From: Treponema sp.
GTDB taxonomy: Bacteria; Spirochaetota; Spirochaetia; Treponematales; Treponemataceae
NCBI GenBank assembly: GCA_024682655.1
Contig: JAIKYZ010000037.1
Location: forward strand, 1 to 64,000
DNA length: 64,000 nt
Direction: 5' to 3'
In this document: positions 19,566 through 29,049 of the stretch, in pieces
How positions within the stretch are numbered: the stretch's first letter is position 1
Layout of the letters: every line of letters starts with the position of its first letter
Position numbers and translations under genes: made by a program
Notes under the pieces: model-generated
The model's input: only the letters and a program-made list of their open reading frames with translations
Databases searched by the model: none
What the model was told of the DNA's origin: nothing

Positions 19566-19584
19566 TGTTTTTATCTAGAGCAGA

Positions 19585-19632
19585 AAGGGAACTTTACTCT
19601 TTATTTTTAGAGTAAAGTTCCCTTTTTTTTTT
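19585..19632 (+). terminator. Strong Rho-independent terminator
   Basis: AAAGGGAACTTTACTC/GAGTAAAGTTCCCTTT perfect 16-bp stem + T-tract. Confidence 0.93.
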
Positions 19633-19721
19633 TAAAAATTACTTTCATTATGAGCCATTAAATAATATAATAAAATATCATAGGGGTTTTTACCTACCCC
19701 TGCTAGGAGGAATATTTTATT

Positions 19722-20789
19722 ATGAAAAAAATGCTCAAATTATTTGCAGGATTATTAACACTTTCTGCATTATTTGTAAGTTGTGCATCAACTGGAGGTT
19801 CAGCAAAAAAAGGCGAAGCTGAAATGGTTTCAAGTGTTCCACATCCAAGAACATACATACTTGATATTGCAGATTCAACTGTTGAAACAACAACAAAATT
19901 TTCACCAAACAATGGAATTAGACAAAGTCCATCTCACTCTCTGGTTTACACAGAATTCTTTAAATACGATGTACCACAGGCTGGTGATACAATCGAGGTA
20001 CACTACAAAGGCGTTTCAGATATAGATCTTGACGGTATTGAAATTTACCTTATGGATGCAAGTCCAGCAGCTAACTACTGGAAAGGACTTATGGCCCAGG
20101 AAGATATTGATGGCCGTCCAATCGCAATCAATGCAAAAGCAGGTGTTCCATTCGAAGGAGTAGAATCTTATGTTCTCAAAGAATCAGGAACAAAACGCTG
20201 TGCATTCGAAATTGTATTCTTTTATGATAATATCTGGTACAAAAATCAGGGATTAAGCAAGATTGGTAAAGATGCAACAATCAAATGGGAAAAAACAGAT
20301 GTTAATACAACAAATACATACGATGATTTAGTTGCTTCTGGTGCGGAACTTTCAACAGGTCCAAAAACTATGACAATTGACCTTGCTGATGCTTCAAAAT
20401 TAATTGAAATGCAGCAGACTTCTGAAAATGGTGTAATCACTGGTTTCCAGTCTATTTTTGATATTTCAGCTTGTTTCCCAGGAGATCTTCCAATGGCTGG
20501 AGATACAATCACAGTAAACTTCAAGGGAACTTCTAATAATGATATTCCAACTCAGATTTATGCAAGTATCGTTGAAAATACCGCTGCTGTAGGCTGGTGG
20601 GCAGAAATTGCTCCTGGAACAGCAAATCAACTTTGTGCAGAAAATATTGTTGCCGGAGAACCATTTGATCTTACAGCAACATTTAATATCGAAACTTCTT
20701 GTGTCGAGGGTGTTTCAATTCAGCTTTATTATAAGCCAACAAGCGAAGACGTTGTTCCAACAATGTGGAAGTTTGTTAGTCAGCAATAA
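19722..20789 (+). CDS. Putative lipoprotein with two tandem homologous domains (paralogue A)
   Basis: 355 aa; lipobox LFVSCAST; repeated P[QM]AGDTI...[SV]xxAAVxxW pattern. Confidence 0.75.
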   Translation: MKKMLKLFAGLLTLSALFVSCASTGGSAKKGEAEMVSSVPHPRTYILDIADSTVETTTKFSPNNGIRQSPSHSLVYTEFFKYDVPQAGDTIEVHYKGVSDIDLDGIEIYLMDASPAANYWKGLMAQEDIDGRPIAINAKAGVPFEGVESYVLKESGTKRCAFEIVFFYDNIWYKNQGLSKIGKDATIKWEKTDVNTTNTYDDLVASGAELSTGPKTMTIDLADASKLIEMQQTSENGVITGFQSIFDISACFPGDLPMAGDTITVNFKGTSNNDIPTQIYASIVENTAAVGWWAEIAPGTANQLCAENIVAGEPFDLTATFNIETSCVEGVSIQLYYKPTSEDVVPTMWKFVSQQ

Positions 20790-20833
20790 GTAAATTTGTT
20801 TATAATTAATTAAACAATTTAACTAAAAGCTCT

Positions 20834-20877
20834 AAAGGACTTAGTTCTGCCTAAAGCAGAGCTAAGTCCTTTTTTTT
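20834..20877 (+). terminator. Rho-independent terminator
   Basis: AAGGACTTAGTTCTGC CTAAA GCAGAGCTAAGTCCTT + T8. Confidence 0.9.
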
Positions 20878-20967
20878 AAAATTTTTTTGCTTTATTAGAA
20901 ATAACAACTTATAATTAGAATTGTAAAAAAAAGAATTTTCACATAAATTTAGGAGGAAAAAGAATTT

Positions 20968-22029
20968 ATGAAAAAAATGTTAAAATTTGCTGCTGGCCTT
21001 TTAGTAGCCGGAGCATTATTAGTTAGTTGTGCTTCAACTGGTTCTTCATCAAAGGCATCAACTGCTGCTGGAACAGGAATTCCACATCCAAGATCATATG
21101 AAATTGATCCTGCTGATGTTACAGCTACTTTAGATATGGCATATAACCAGTATGGACCTAACTACCAGGGTGTTGTTGATTTCTACAAACCATTCTTAAA
21201 GGCTGATAAACCACAGGCTGGAGATACAGTAAAAATCAAGATGAAGATTACAGCTGATCTCGAAATTCCAGGACTCGCATATTATATCATTGATAACTCT
21301 CCTGCTGCTAATTACTGGACAGTTCTTTCTGGTGATAACTACATTGAAAACCTCAAGCCAGGTGAATATGTTGAAATTGAACAGGATGTTGTTCTTACAG
21401 AAAGTGTAAAAGGTGGTTTCCAGATTGTATTTGGTTACGACGGTGCTGACCACGGACAGGATCAGTTTGCAAAGGCTGGAGCTGCTTCTAAATTTTCTTT
21501 TGAAAAAATTGGTGAAACAACAAACACAATCGCTGAAGCAGAAGCTTATGCAGCTGCTAACGGTGTAGCAGAAGCTCCAAAAGGACCACAGACATACAAT
21601 ATTGCAATCGAAAAAGTTGCTGCTTTCTTCCAGCTTGAAACAAATCACCCATGGGTAGACGGTGTTCAGGATATGTCTCAGATTTCTAACTATCAGGGAA
21701 TTGCACACTTCACAACAGAATTCGGTGAAGACCTTCCAAAAGCTGGTGATACAATCCACGCTACATGGCATGCAACTTCTGACGTTGATATTAAAAACTT
21801 ACACATTCGTGTAATTGAAAACTCTGCTGCTGTAAACTGGTGGGCAGAAATTTCTGAAGCTGGCGGAACAGGATATGTTCTTATTGAAGATGTTAAAGCA
21901 AATGAAGCATTTGATGTAAGTATTGATATTCCTCTCGTTCAGGATGCTCAGGAAGATATTTCATTCTGTATTTGGGCTGACGTTGGTGATGTTGCACAGC
22001 CAGCTACAATCATTATGGCAAGAGACTAA
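20968..22029 (+). CDS. Putative lipoprotein with two tandem homologous domains (paralogue B)
   Basis: 353 aa; MKKMLKFAAGLLVAGALLVSCASTG; same repeated domain signature as the upstream gene. Confidence 0.75.
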   Translation: MKKMLKFAAGLLVAGALLVSCASTGSSSKASTAAGTGIPHPRSYEIDPADVTATLDMAYNQYGPNYQGVVDFYKPFLKADKPQAGDTVKIKMKITADLEIPGLAYYIIDNSPAANYWTVLSGDNYIENLKPGEYVEIEQDVVLTESVKGGFQIVFGYDGADHGQDQFAKAGAASKFSFEKIGETTNTIAEAEAYAAANGVAEAPKGPQTYNIAIEKVAAFFQLETNHPWVDGVQDMSQISNYQGIAHFTTEFGEDLPKAGDTIHATWHATSDVDIKNLHIRVIENSAAVNWWAEISEAGGTGYVLIEDVKANEAFDVSIDIPLVQDAQEDISFCIWADVGDVAQPATIIMARD

Positions 22030-22049
22030 TTATTTAATTAGTTAAATTA

Positions 22050-22089
22050 AAAAGCCTGTACATTTCAAAAAATGTACAGGCTTTTTTTT
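22050..22089 (+). terminator. Rho-independent terminator
   Basis: AAGCCTGTACATT TCAAAA AATGTACAGGCTT + T8. Confidence 0.9.
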
Positions 22090-22092
22090 GTC

Positions 22093-22198
22093 CCAAAAAC
22101 TAGTATAGAATTAATGGTGAAATCGGCATGGTTGTAATTCTACTCAAAGCACATACTTTCCTGCACCATGCCGCTAGTTTTTGTTCCAAAAACTAGTA
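22093..22198. repeat. Short palindromic element with nested inverted repeats and flanking direct repeat (MITE/REP-like candidate)
   Basis: CCAAAAACTAGTA at 22093-22105 and 22186-22198; inverted CTAGTTTTTG at 22174-22183; inner CGGCATGGT(22124-22132)/ACCATGCCG(22165-22173). Confidence 0.55.
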
Positions 22199-22201
22199 AA
22201 A

Positions 22202-23374
22202 TTAGTGATGAAATAAACGAATACCATTAAAACACATTACCATGTTGTAGCTGTCGGCGGATTGGATTACTAAATCGTCACGAACAGAACCACCTGGCTG
22301 GGCAATTACTGTTACACCAGATTTATAGGCACGGTCAATGTTATCACCGAATGGGAAGAAGGCATCAGAACCAAGAGCAACATTTGTATTTTTTGCAATC
22401 CATTCTGCTTTTTCTTCGCGAGTAAATACTGATGGTTTTTCCTTAAAAATCTTCTGCCATTTACCTTCGGCAAGGACGTCCATATATTCTTCGCCAATAT
22501 AAACATCAATTGCGTTATCTCTGTCGGCACGTTTAATTCCATCTACAAACTTAAGATTAAGAACCTTAGGCGACTGACGCAACCACCAGTTATCAGCTTT
22601 CTGTCCTGCAAGGCGTGTACAGTGAACTCTAGACTGCTGACCTGCACCAATACCAATTGCCTGTCCGTCTTTTACAAAACATACTGAATTTGACTGAGTG
22701 TATTTTAATGTAATCAATGAAATTATAAGATTACGTCTATCATCTTCTGAAAGTTCTTTATTTTTTGTTACAATATTAGAAAGAGCATTTTCATCAATCT
22801 TAAGGAAGTTGTGTCCCTGTTCAAAAGTTACACCAAAAACCTGTTTACGTTCCAATTCTTCTGGCACATAATTTGGATCAATTTGAATTACACAGTAATT
22901 TCCACTCTTTTTGGCTTTTAAGATTTCTAAAGCTTCTGAAGAATAAGAAGGAGCAATAACACCATCACTGACTTCTTTTTTAATTAAAAGAGCAGTTGCT
23001 TTATCACATTCATCTGAAAGGGAAATAAAATCTCCAAAAGAAGACATACGGTCTGCACCACGGGCGCGGGCATAAGCAGATGCTAAAGGAGTAAGTTCAA
23101 CGTCGTCTGTAAAATAAATCTTCTTGAGTGTATCAGAAAGTGGAAGGCCTACAGCAGCACCGGCAGGAGAAACATGTTTAAAAGAAGTTGCGGCAGGAAG
23201 TCCTGTTGCTTCTTTTAATTCTTTTACAAGCTGCCAGCCATTTAAGGCATCAAGAAGGTTAATATACCCTGGTCTACCATTTAAAACTGTAATTGGGAGA
23301 TCGCCATTTTCAACGAAAACCTTTGCAGGTTTCTGGTTTGGATTACATCCGTATTTTAATTCAAGTTCTTTCAT
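22202..23374 (-). CDS. Phosphoribosylaminoimidazolecarboxamide (AICAR) formyltransferase, stand-alone
   Basis: 390 aa; MKELELKYGCNPNQKPAKVF, FKHVSPAGAAVGLPL; no IMPCHase domain. Confidence 0.92.
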   Translation of the reverse strand: MKELELKYGCNPNQKPAKVFVENGDLPITVLNGRPGYINLLDALNGWQLVKELKEATGLPAATSFKHVSPAGAAVGLPLSDTLKKIYFTDDVELTPLASAYARARGADRMSSFGDFISLSDECDKATALLIKKEVSDGVIAPSYSSEALEILKAKKSGNYCVIQIDPNYVPEELERKQVFGVTFEQGHNFLKIDENALSNIVTKNKELSEDDRRNLIISLITLKYTQSNSVCFVKDGQAIGIGAGQQSRVHCTRLAGQKADNWWLRQSPKVLNLKFVDGIKRADRDNAIDVYIGEEYMDVLAEGKWQKIFKEKPSVFTREEKAEWIAKNTNVALGSDAFFPFGDNIDRAYKSGVTVIAQPGGSVRDDLVIQSADSYNMVMCFNGIRLFHH

Positions 23375-23417
23375 ACGGGTATAATAGTGAAAATGGCGAT
23401 TTTAGAAAAGTAGTCTA

Positions 23418-25511
23418 TTAAACTTTGAACTGATCTATCTGTCCACCGATTTCGTCAATAGAACCTGTCATTTCTGCAGCAATTCCTCTTAAAGCTTCAC
23501 CAGTTTCGTTGATTTTCTTAGCACCGACTGTCATTTCACGCATACTGTCTTCCATAATGTCAGTTGCATCCTGAAGTTTGCGGATTTCCTGAAGAATAGC
23601 CTTATTTCCTTCGGCCATTTCCTGACTGGCATTCTTAACCTGAAGAGATGAATCATTCATAACATGAAGAACATTACTGATTTGTTTTGAACCTTCATTC
23701 TGTTCTTCCATAGCAGCTTTAATCTGACGTACCAATTCATCAGTATCATTAATTTTTGTTGAAACCTGATTAAAGGCTTCGCTAGACTGTTCAGAGGCAA
23801 CAACAACATCACTAATAGAACGCTGAATTGCAGTAAGCTGGTCTCCAATTGTTTTAGATTGTTGAGTTGAGGTCTCAGAAAGCTTTCTAATTTCATCTGC
23901 TACGACAGAGAATCCTTTTCCGGCTTCACCAGCATGAGCAGCTTCGATTGCGGCGTTCATGGCAAGTAAATTTGTTTGCTCAGCGATTGCAGAAATTGCA
24001 AGGTTTGCTTCCTGTAAAATCTCACTTTGAACTTTTATTTGTTCAATTTTTTCGTTAACCCCAGCCTGGATTTGCTGTCCACTACGAGCATTAACATTAA
24101 GCTGATCAAATGAATCTGACATTTTTTCAACAGAATTATTTACAGAATGAATATTACCAATCATTTCCTCTACAGCGGCAGAGGCTTCTGAAACACAAGA
24201 ACTCTGTTTTTCAATCATATTATCAAGAGATTCAATATTAGAAGCAATTTCGTTTACTGCACCTGCAGTTTCGTGAACACTTCCTGCCTGATTGTTAATT
24301 TGGCCGTGAACTGATTCAATATTAGAAATAATCTGAGTAATTGAAGAAGCGGTATCTTGAGTACTTGCCTGTAATGTAGAACCTGCACTTCCAAGTTTAC
24401 TTTTAGATTCTTTAATTTGACCGATAATTCCCTGAAGTTTTTCCATGAATTTATTAAATTCAGAAACTACATCGGAAATTTCATTATTACCCTTCTTTTC
24501 AATTCTCTTGGTAAGGTCAGCATCTCCAGAAGCAACATCACCAATTGCATCTTTAACTTTAATGAGTGGTTTTAAACTTATAGACATTGTTGCGCCAATT
24601 CCACAGAAAACTACTAAAATCATTATAGTTGTAAGAATAAGTACCAACTGTGACATTCTGGAGATTTCAGAATAAAAATCATCATAAGCACAGGCACCAA
24701 AAACAGCCCAATCAGTTCCTTCAACTGGACAAAAAGCTGTAATCATCTTTAGTCCGTTTGCAGGGGCTACAAAAGTTTCAATACCAGTTTCTCCTGCTAC
24801 AACTTTTTTAAGAATTGGAGCAACAGCCTCGTCTGCATCTTCTGTTACACTTTGAAATGAAGTAACCTGTTCAAATACATTAGAAGCAATTGTATGTCCT
24901 GTTACACGGCTTATAACCTGAATATGAGAATCTGATTTTCCAAAGGAAATTTTTTCAATTCTTTTAGAAAGAACATCTCCATAAATATTTAAGGTCAAAC
25001 ATCCTATAGCTTTCTTGTTCTTATCAAATACAGGAGCTGCATAAATCTGGAAAAGCACATTTGTTACCGGATTAATTGCAGGGTCAGTAATAGTAGTTTT
25101 TCCCTTGGCAGCATTATCAATATAAATTCTTGATAATTTTATTGGATCACCTGCGGCTGTAAAACTATTACCTTCCAAATCATAATAACCAACATTTTCG
25201 TAATCACTACTTACTTTAGAAATTCGGGTAAGTTGGGCACATTTTTCTTTTAATGGAAGGTTTGGATCTTGAAGAAAGTCAGCCAATGCAATTGCATTTA
25301 ACATTCGAAAATTCTTTTCTTCTTCAGCTTTAATTTCAGACGCAACTGAAGATACAACTGTTTCTAAGAGGGAATCAACAGAATTAGTTGTAGACTTGGT
25401 AGAAAGATTCATTACAATTGTTGTAACAACAGCATTTGAGCCAACAAAAATAAGAACAGCAATAATTATTAATTTGAATTGTAGACTTCTTAAAAATTTT
25501 TTGAATTTCAT
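23418..25511 (-). CDS. Methyl-accepting chemotaxis protein (Cache-HAMP-signalling)
   Basis: 697 aa; two TMs, HAMP, hairpin tip EQTNLLAMNAAIEAAHAGEAGKGFSVVADEIRKLSE. Confidence 0.96.
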   Translation of the reverse strand: MKFKKFLRSLQFKLIIIAVLIFVGSNAVVTTIVMNLSTKSTTNSVDSLLETVVSSVASEIKAEEEKNFRMLNAIALADFLQDPNLPLKEKCAQLTRISKVSSDYENVGYYDLEGNSFTAAGDPIKLSRIYIDNAAKGKTTITDPAINPVTNVLFQIYAAPVFDKNKKAIGCLTLNIYGDVLSKRIEKISFGKSDSHIQVISRVTGHTIASNVFEQVTSFQSVTEDADEAVAPILKKVVAGETGIETFVAPANGLKMITAFCPVEGTDWAVFGACAYDDFYSEISRMSQLVLILTTIMILVVFCGIGATMSISLKPLIKVKDAIGDVASGDADLTKRIEKKGNNEISDVVSEFNKFMEKLQGIIGQIKESKSKLGSAGSTLQASTQDTASSITQIISNIESVHGQINNQAGSVHETAGAVNEIASNIESLDNMIEKQSSCVSEASAAVEEMIGNIHSVNNSVEKMSDSFDQLNVNARSGQQIQAGVNEKIEQIKVQSEILQEANLAISAIAEQTNLLAMNAAIEAAHAGEAGKGFSVVADEIRKLSETSTQQSKTIGDQLTAIQRSISDVVVASEQSSEAFNQVSTKINDTDELVRQIKAAMEEQNEGSKQISNVLHVMNDSSLQVKNASQEMAEGNKAILQEIRKLQDATDIMEDSMREMTVGAKKINETGEALRGIAAEMTGSIDEIGGQIDQFKV

Positions 25512-25544
25512 TTAAACTCCTTACTCCTCTCTTTTGCGAAATCA

Positions 25545-25573
25545 ATTTTAACACCGGCTTTTTTAACCGTCAA
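25545..25573 (-). promoter_or_regulatory. Sigma-70-type promoter upstream of the MCP gene
   Basis: Minus strand TTGACG - 17 nt - TAAAAT. Confidence 0.6.
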
Positions 25574-25579
25574 TTTTTT

Positions 25580-26218
25580 TTACTGATTTATAGTTCCCGA
25601 ATTTGAATCATTACCTGCTTCGATTTTTTGAAATATCCTTTTAGAAATTCCACTCACAGTATAAATAATAAATTCTGGACCTATTAGAATTCCTACAAAT
25701 AATGTCCATTTGTTCCATAAAATTAAAAGAACTTCGATTACAATCAAAAGGCATAAAAATACCGTTTTTCCAAAATATCGAACCGAAATGGCCATTGAAT
25801 TTTTTATCATATTTATTAATTTATTTTCATAACGGGCAATCAATGGATAGGTATATAGATTTGAGATTACCACCAGAGCGGTATAAACAATTGCACCTAT
25901 AATTACTAAAAAGTTAACATCTTCGCCTTTTACGATAAATTGAAACATTAGAAAATCAAGATAAATAGAAGGGGCTGTAATAAGCCACATGATTGTCCCT
26001 TGTTTGAAGTTATCCTTAAAAGCCTTTACAAATTGACGTCCAACATAACCTTCTTCTTCATCTACCATTTTTAAGGTTACAGAATAGGCTGCACAGGTTG
26101 AAGCACCAATTGTAATAATTGGAAGACAAAAAAGGAGCCATAAGATATTGAGCCATAAAACATCTAAAGCTCGGTTAACAAATTTAACAAATCCACTGTT
26201 CTGACTAAAAATTCCCAT
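25580..26218 (-). CDS. YesL/DUF624 family membrane protein
   Basis: 212 aa; LDVLWLNILWLLFCLPIITIGASTCAAYSVTLKM typical of DUF624. Confidence 0.88.
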   Translation of the reverse strand: MGIFSQNSGFVKFVNRALDVLWLNILWLLFCLPIITIGASTCAAYSVTLKMVDEEEGYVGRQFVKAFKDNFKQGTIMWLITAPSIYLDFLMFQFIVKGEDVNFLVIIGAIVYTALVVISNLYTYPLIARYENKLINMIKNSMAISVRYFGKTVFLCLLIVIEVLLILWNKWTLFVGILIGPEFIIYTVSGISKRIFQKIEAGNDSNSGTINQ

Positions 26219-26337
26219 AAATCAATAATAATAAAAAACCCTGTAAAAATATAGAATATGTAATGTTAAACAAAAAGTGGTGATAAGAATTCACCTCATC
26301 ACCACTTTTTATTATAGGTTTTACGTTAAACCTCTAA

Positions 26338-28038
26338 TTATTTTGTACCTCTAGCAAGCTTTTCGGCAGCAGCACGTTTTTCAGCCTGTTTAAGAGTATG
26401 AGCGTTACAATCATCGTAACCATAAGATTTAGCATCAGCTCTCATCTTTTCTACGATTGAATTGAATTCAGCATCAGTTTTTGCATAGATAGCATTCCAT
26501 GTACCGTTTCTGATACATTCAGCAACCTGATTCCATTTCATTGAAAGATCATCTGGAACACCAGCACCTGTATACAATGAACCTGGACTTACACGATATT
26601 TAGTTGTCTGCATGTATTTATCAGGAGTTGAAGCTTTTGCCCAATCACGCCAGTTTCCTTCGATTTCTGTCTGAGCTGGAAGCTGTTCTGATTCCCAAGA
26701 AATCTTGTTGTAAGTTTCGTTAGTAGTCATAGGGTTAAGAGCATCAGCACTCCATGTAATGTTGTTAATCTGGAATGAACCGTCAGCAAATGTTCCTGAG
26801 TATGGAGAAGGCATATTTGTTTTAGAGTCAGAAGAAGTTTTCTTTCCGAGTTCTGTGAAATATGTTTTTCCGTCTTTAATATCCCAAGTTACACCGCGTG
26901 GACCGTACTGAGTTGTCATATATCCTTCTGGAGTTGAGAACCAGTTGATGATAGCCATACAAAGTTCTGGATAAGCAGTTTTTGAACCAATTGTCCAAAG
27001 TCTGTTTCCACCATATACAGACTGACCGTATACGATTGGGTGAGCATCTTCTGGACATACTGGGTACATACCCTTTCCTTCATCAAGATGTTCTTTTGAG
27101 TTATAAATACCAGAAGCCATCCAGTTAAAGATGTTCCAGAAAGCTGTACCGTTCTGATAGTCTTCAGACATACCATTATATTTCTGTGTCATTGAGTCTG
27201 GATCAACAAGACCTTTCTGGTTCAATTTGTTGATGAATTTCAATGTATACATGTAAGGACCATCTGGATCCAAACAATCATAGAATTTACCAGTATCTGG
27301 ATCATAAAGACCAAAGTCAAATTCATCATATCCAAAGTATGCTGTAGCCAAAGACTTAACATACATTACCATATTTCCATCCCAGTCATTAAATAATGAA
27401 ACACCATAAGTAGTATTTCCATTATCATCTGTAGGACAGATTTCCTTCATTTTAGCAAGAACGTCGATTAAGTCGTAAAGATCTTTAATTCTTGGCTTAC
27501 CGATTTTTTCATAAAGATCAAAACGAAGATCCCAAGTATAGAAGAAACCCTGAATATCTTTAGCAGAAGTAGAAACGCCATGTCCAAAACCGTGAAGTTT
27601 TTTATCTGGAGAATCCATGTATTTATTCTTCTGAAGAGCCATCTTCATATTTGCCTGGATGTAAGGACCCCAGTTTTTAAGAAGGTCATCAGCTTCCCAG
27701 TCAAGGAGTAAACCTTTTTTACAAGCCTGAGAATATTTATCTGTGTTATCTCCCCAAATTACGAGGTCACCAAGATTTCCATCCTCCATACGAGTCTGAA
27801 AAGCTCCACCTGCATCTGGAATAATGTTGATTTTTACATTGAATTTCTCAAGCATTACATCAGCGAACCAACCAGTCTGTAAACCAGAATAGTTTGCTAA
27901 CTGTGAATAAACATCAAGAGTTACAGTCTTCTTAGGCTTAATCTTCTTGATATTACCTTCCTGTTTTGGAGCTGCAAATAATGTTGAAGCAACAAGTGCA
28001 ACAGCCATTGCAGCAACTAAAGTTTTTACACGTTTCAT
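26338..28038 (-). CDS. Extracellular solute-binding protein of a carbohydrate ABC transporter (LplA-like)
   Basis: 566 aa, signal peptide, followed by two permease genes. Confidence 0.88.
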   Translation of the reverse strand: MKRVKTLVAAMAVALVASTLFAAPKQEGNIKKIKPKKTVTLDVYSQLANYSGLQTGWFADVMLEKFNVKINIIPDAGGAFQTRMEDGNLGDLVIWGDNTDKYSQACKKGLLLDWEADDLLKNWGPYIQANMKMALQKNKYMDSPDKKLHGFGHGVSTSAKDIQGFFYTWDLRFDLYEKIGKPRIKDLYDLIDVLAKMKEICPTDDNGNTTYGVSLFNDWDGNMVMYVKSLATAYFGYDEFDFGLYDPDTGKFYDCLDPDGPYMYTLKFINKLNQKGLVDPDSMTQKYNGMSEDYQNGTAFWNIFNWMASGIYNSKEHLDEGKGMYPVCPEDAHPIVYGQSVYGGNRLWTIGSKTAYPELCMAIINWFSTPEGYMTTQYGPRGVTWDIKDGKTYFTELGKKTSSDSKTNMPSPYSGTFADGSFQINNITWSADALNPMTTNETYNKISWESEQLPAQTEIEGNWRDWAKASTPDKYMQTTKYRVSPGSLYTGAGVPDDLSMKWNQVAECIRNGTWNAIYAKTDAEFNSIVEKMRADAKSYGYDDCNAHTLKQAEKRAAAEKLARGTK

Positions 28039-28108
28039 TCTTTCCTCCTAATTTGAAATAAGAAACATTTTTATTTTTTATTCGTAAAACGAACCTTTTG
28101 GACTTTGA

Positions 28109-29011
28109 TTAACCTTTTACGGCTCCTAACATAATACCTTTTACAAAGTATTTCTGCATAAATGGGTAAACACACAAAATTGGTAAAGCAGTTACCATTG
28201 CAACAGTATACTGGATAGTTTTTGTATTTAATAATTCCTGGCGCTGTGCTTCTGTAAGACCTGTAGTTGATGTACTCATTGAAGCAGCAAGGTTAGAAGA
28301 AGAATTTAAGTAAATCCACAATCTTTCCTGTAATGTTTTCAACTGAGGTGCACCAGACATCAAAATCAAAGAATCCTGGAATGCGTTCCAGTGTCCAACA
28401 GCACACCAGATTGCAATTGTTGCAAGAATTGGCTTACTTAAAGGCCAGATGATTTTTACAAAGATTGTAAAATAAGAAGCTCCATCAATAGAAGCACTTT
28501 CTTCAAGTTCTGCTGGAATAGATTCAATATAAGTTTTTACCATGATGATGTTATAAACACTTACAAGACCTGGAATAATATATCCAAGGAAATTATTTGT
28601 AAGACCTAACATCTGCATAGTTGTGAACCATGGAATAAGACCTGCATTAAAGTACATTGTAATAATCATAAAGCGGTAAGCTATTTTTCTGTGCCACATT
28701 TCCTGTTTTGTAACAAGATAACCAACAAAACCAGAACAAATAGTTGATGTAATTGTACCAATAACAGTACGAGCCAAAGTTACAATGAAAGCAGTTCCCA
28801 AGTCATGAACATTACGTAAAGCAATGTAGTTCTTAATATTTATTCCGCGTGGATAAAAAGAAATCAAACCTTTAGCAACAAGTCCCTGATCCGAAATTGT
28901 ATTTATAAACAAATAATAGAAAGGAAATACACAAAGTAATGTGAAAATTATAAAAAATGCATAGTTGAAAATATTAAAAACTACATCACTTAAACCATGT
29001 TTTTCTACCAT
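28109..29011 (-). CDS. Carbohydrate ABC transporter permease (LplC/YtcP-like)
   Basis: 300 aa; EESASIDGASYFTIFVKIIWPLSKP EAA loop. Confidence 0.93.
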   Translation of the reverse strand: MVEKHGLSDVVFNIFNYAFFIIFTLLCVFPFYYLFINTISDQGLVAKGLISFYPRGINIKNYIALRNVHDLGTAFIVTLARTVIGTITSTICSGFVGYLVTKQEMWHRKIAYRFMIITMYFNAGLIPWFTTMQMLGLTNNFLGYIIPGLVSVYNIIMVKTYIESIPAELEESASIDGASYFTIFVKIIWPLSKPILATIAIWCAVGHWNAFQDSLILMSGAPQLKTLQERLWIYLNSSSNLAASMSTSTTGLTEAQRQELLNTKTIQYTVAMVTALPILCVYPFMQKYFVKGIMLGAVKG

Positions 29012-29049
29012 AATTAAAACCTCCTGATAATCGTATGTTAAACTTTAGA

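Noticed and set aside
21196-21771. 191-aa Cys/Phe/Ser-rich minus-strand ORF
   Set aside because: Antisense to lipoprotein paralogue B; composition mirrors codon bias of the sense gene
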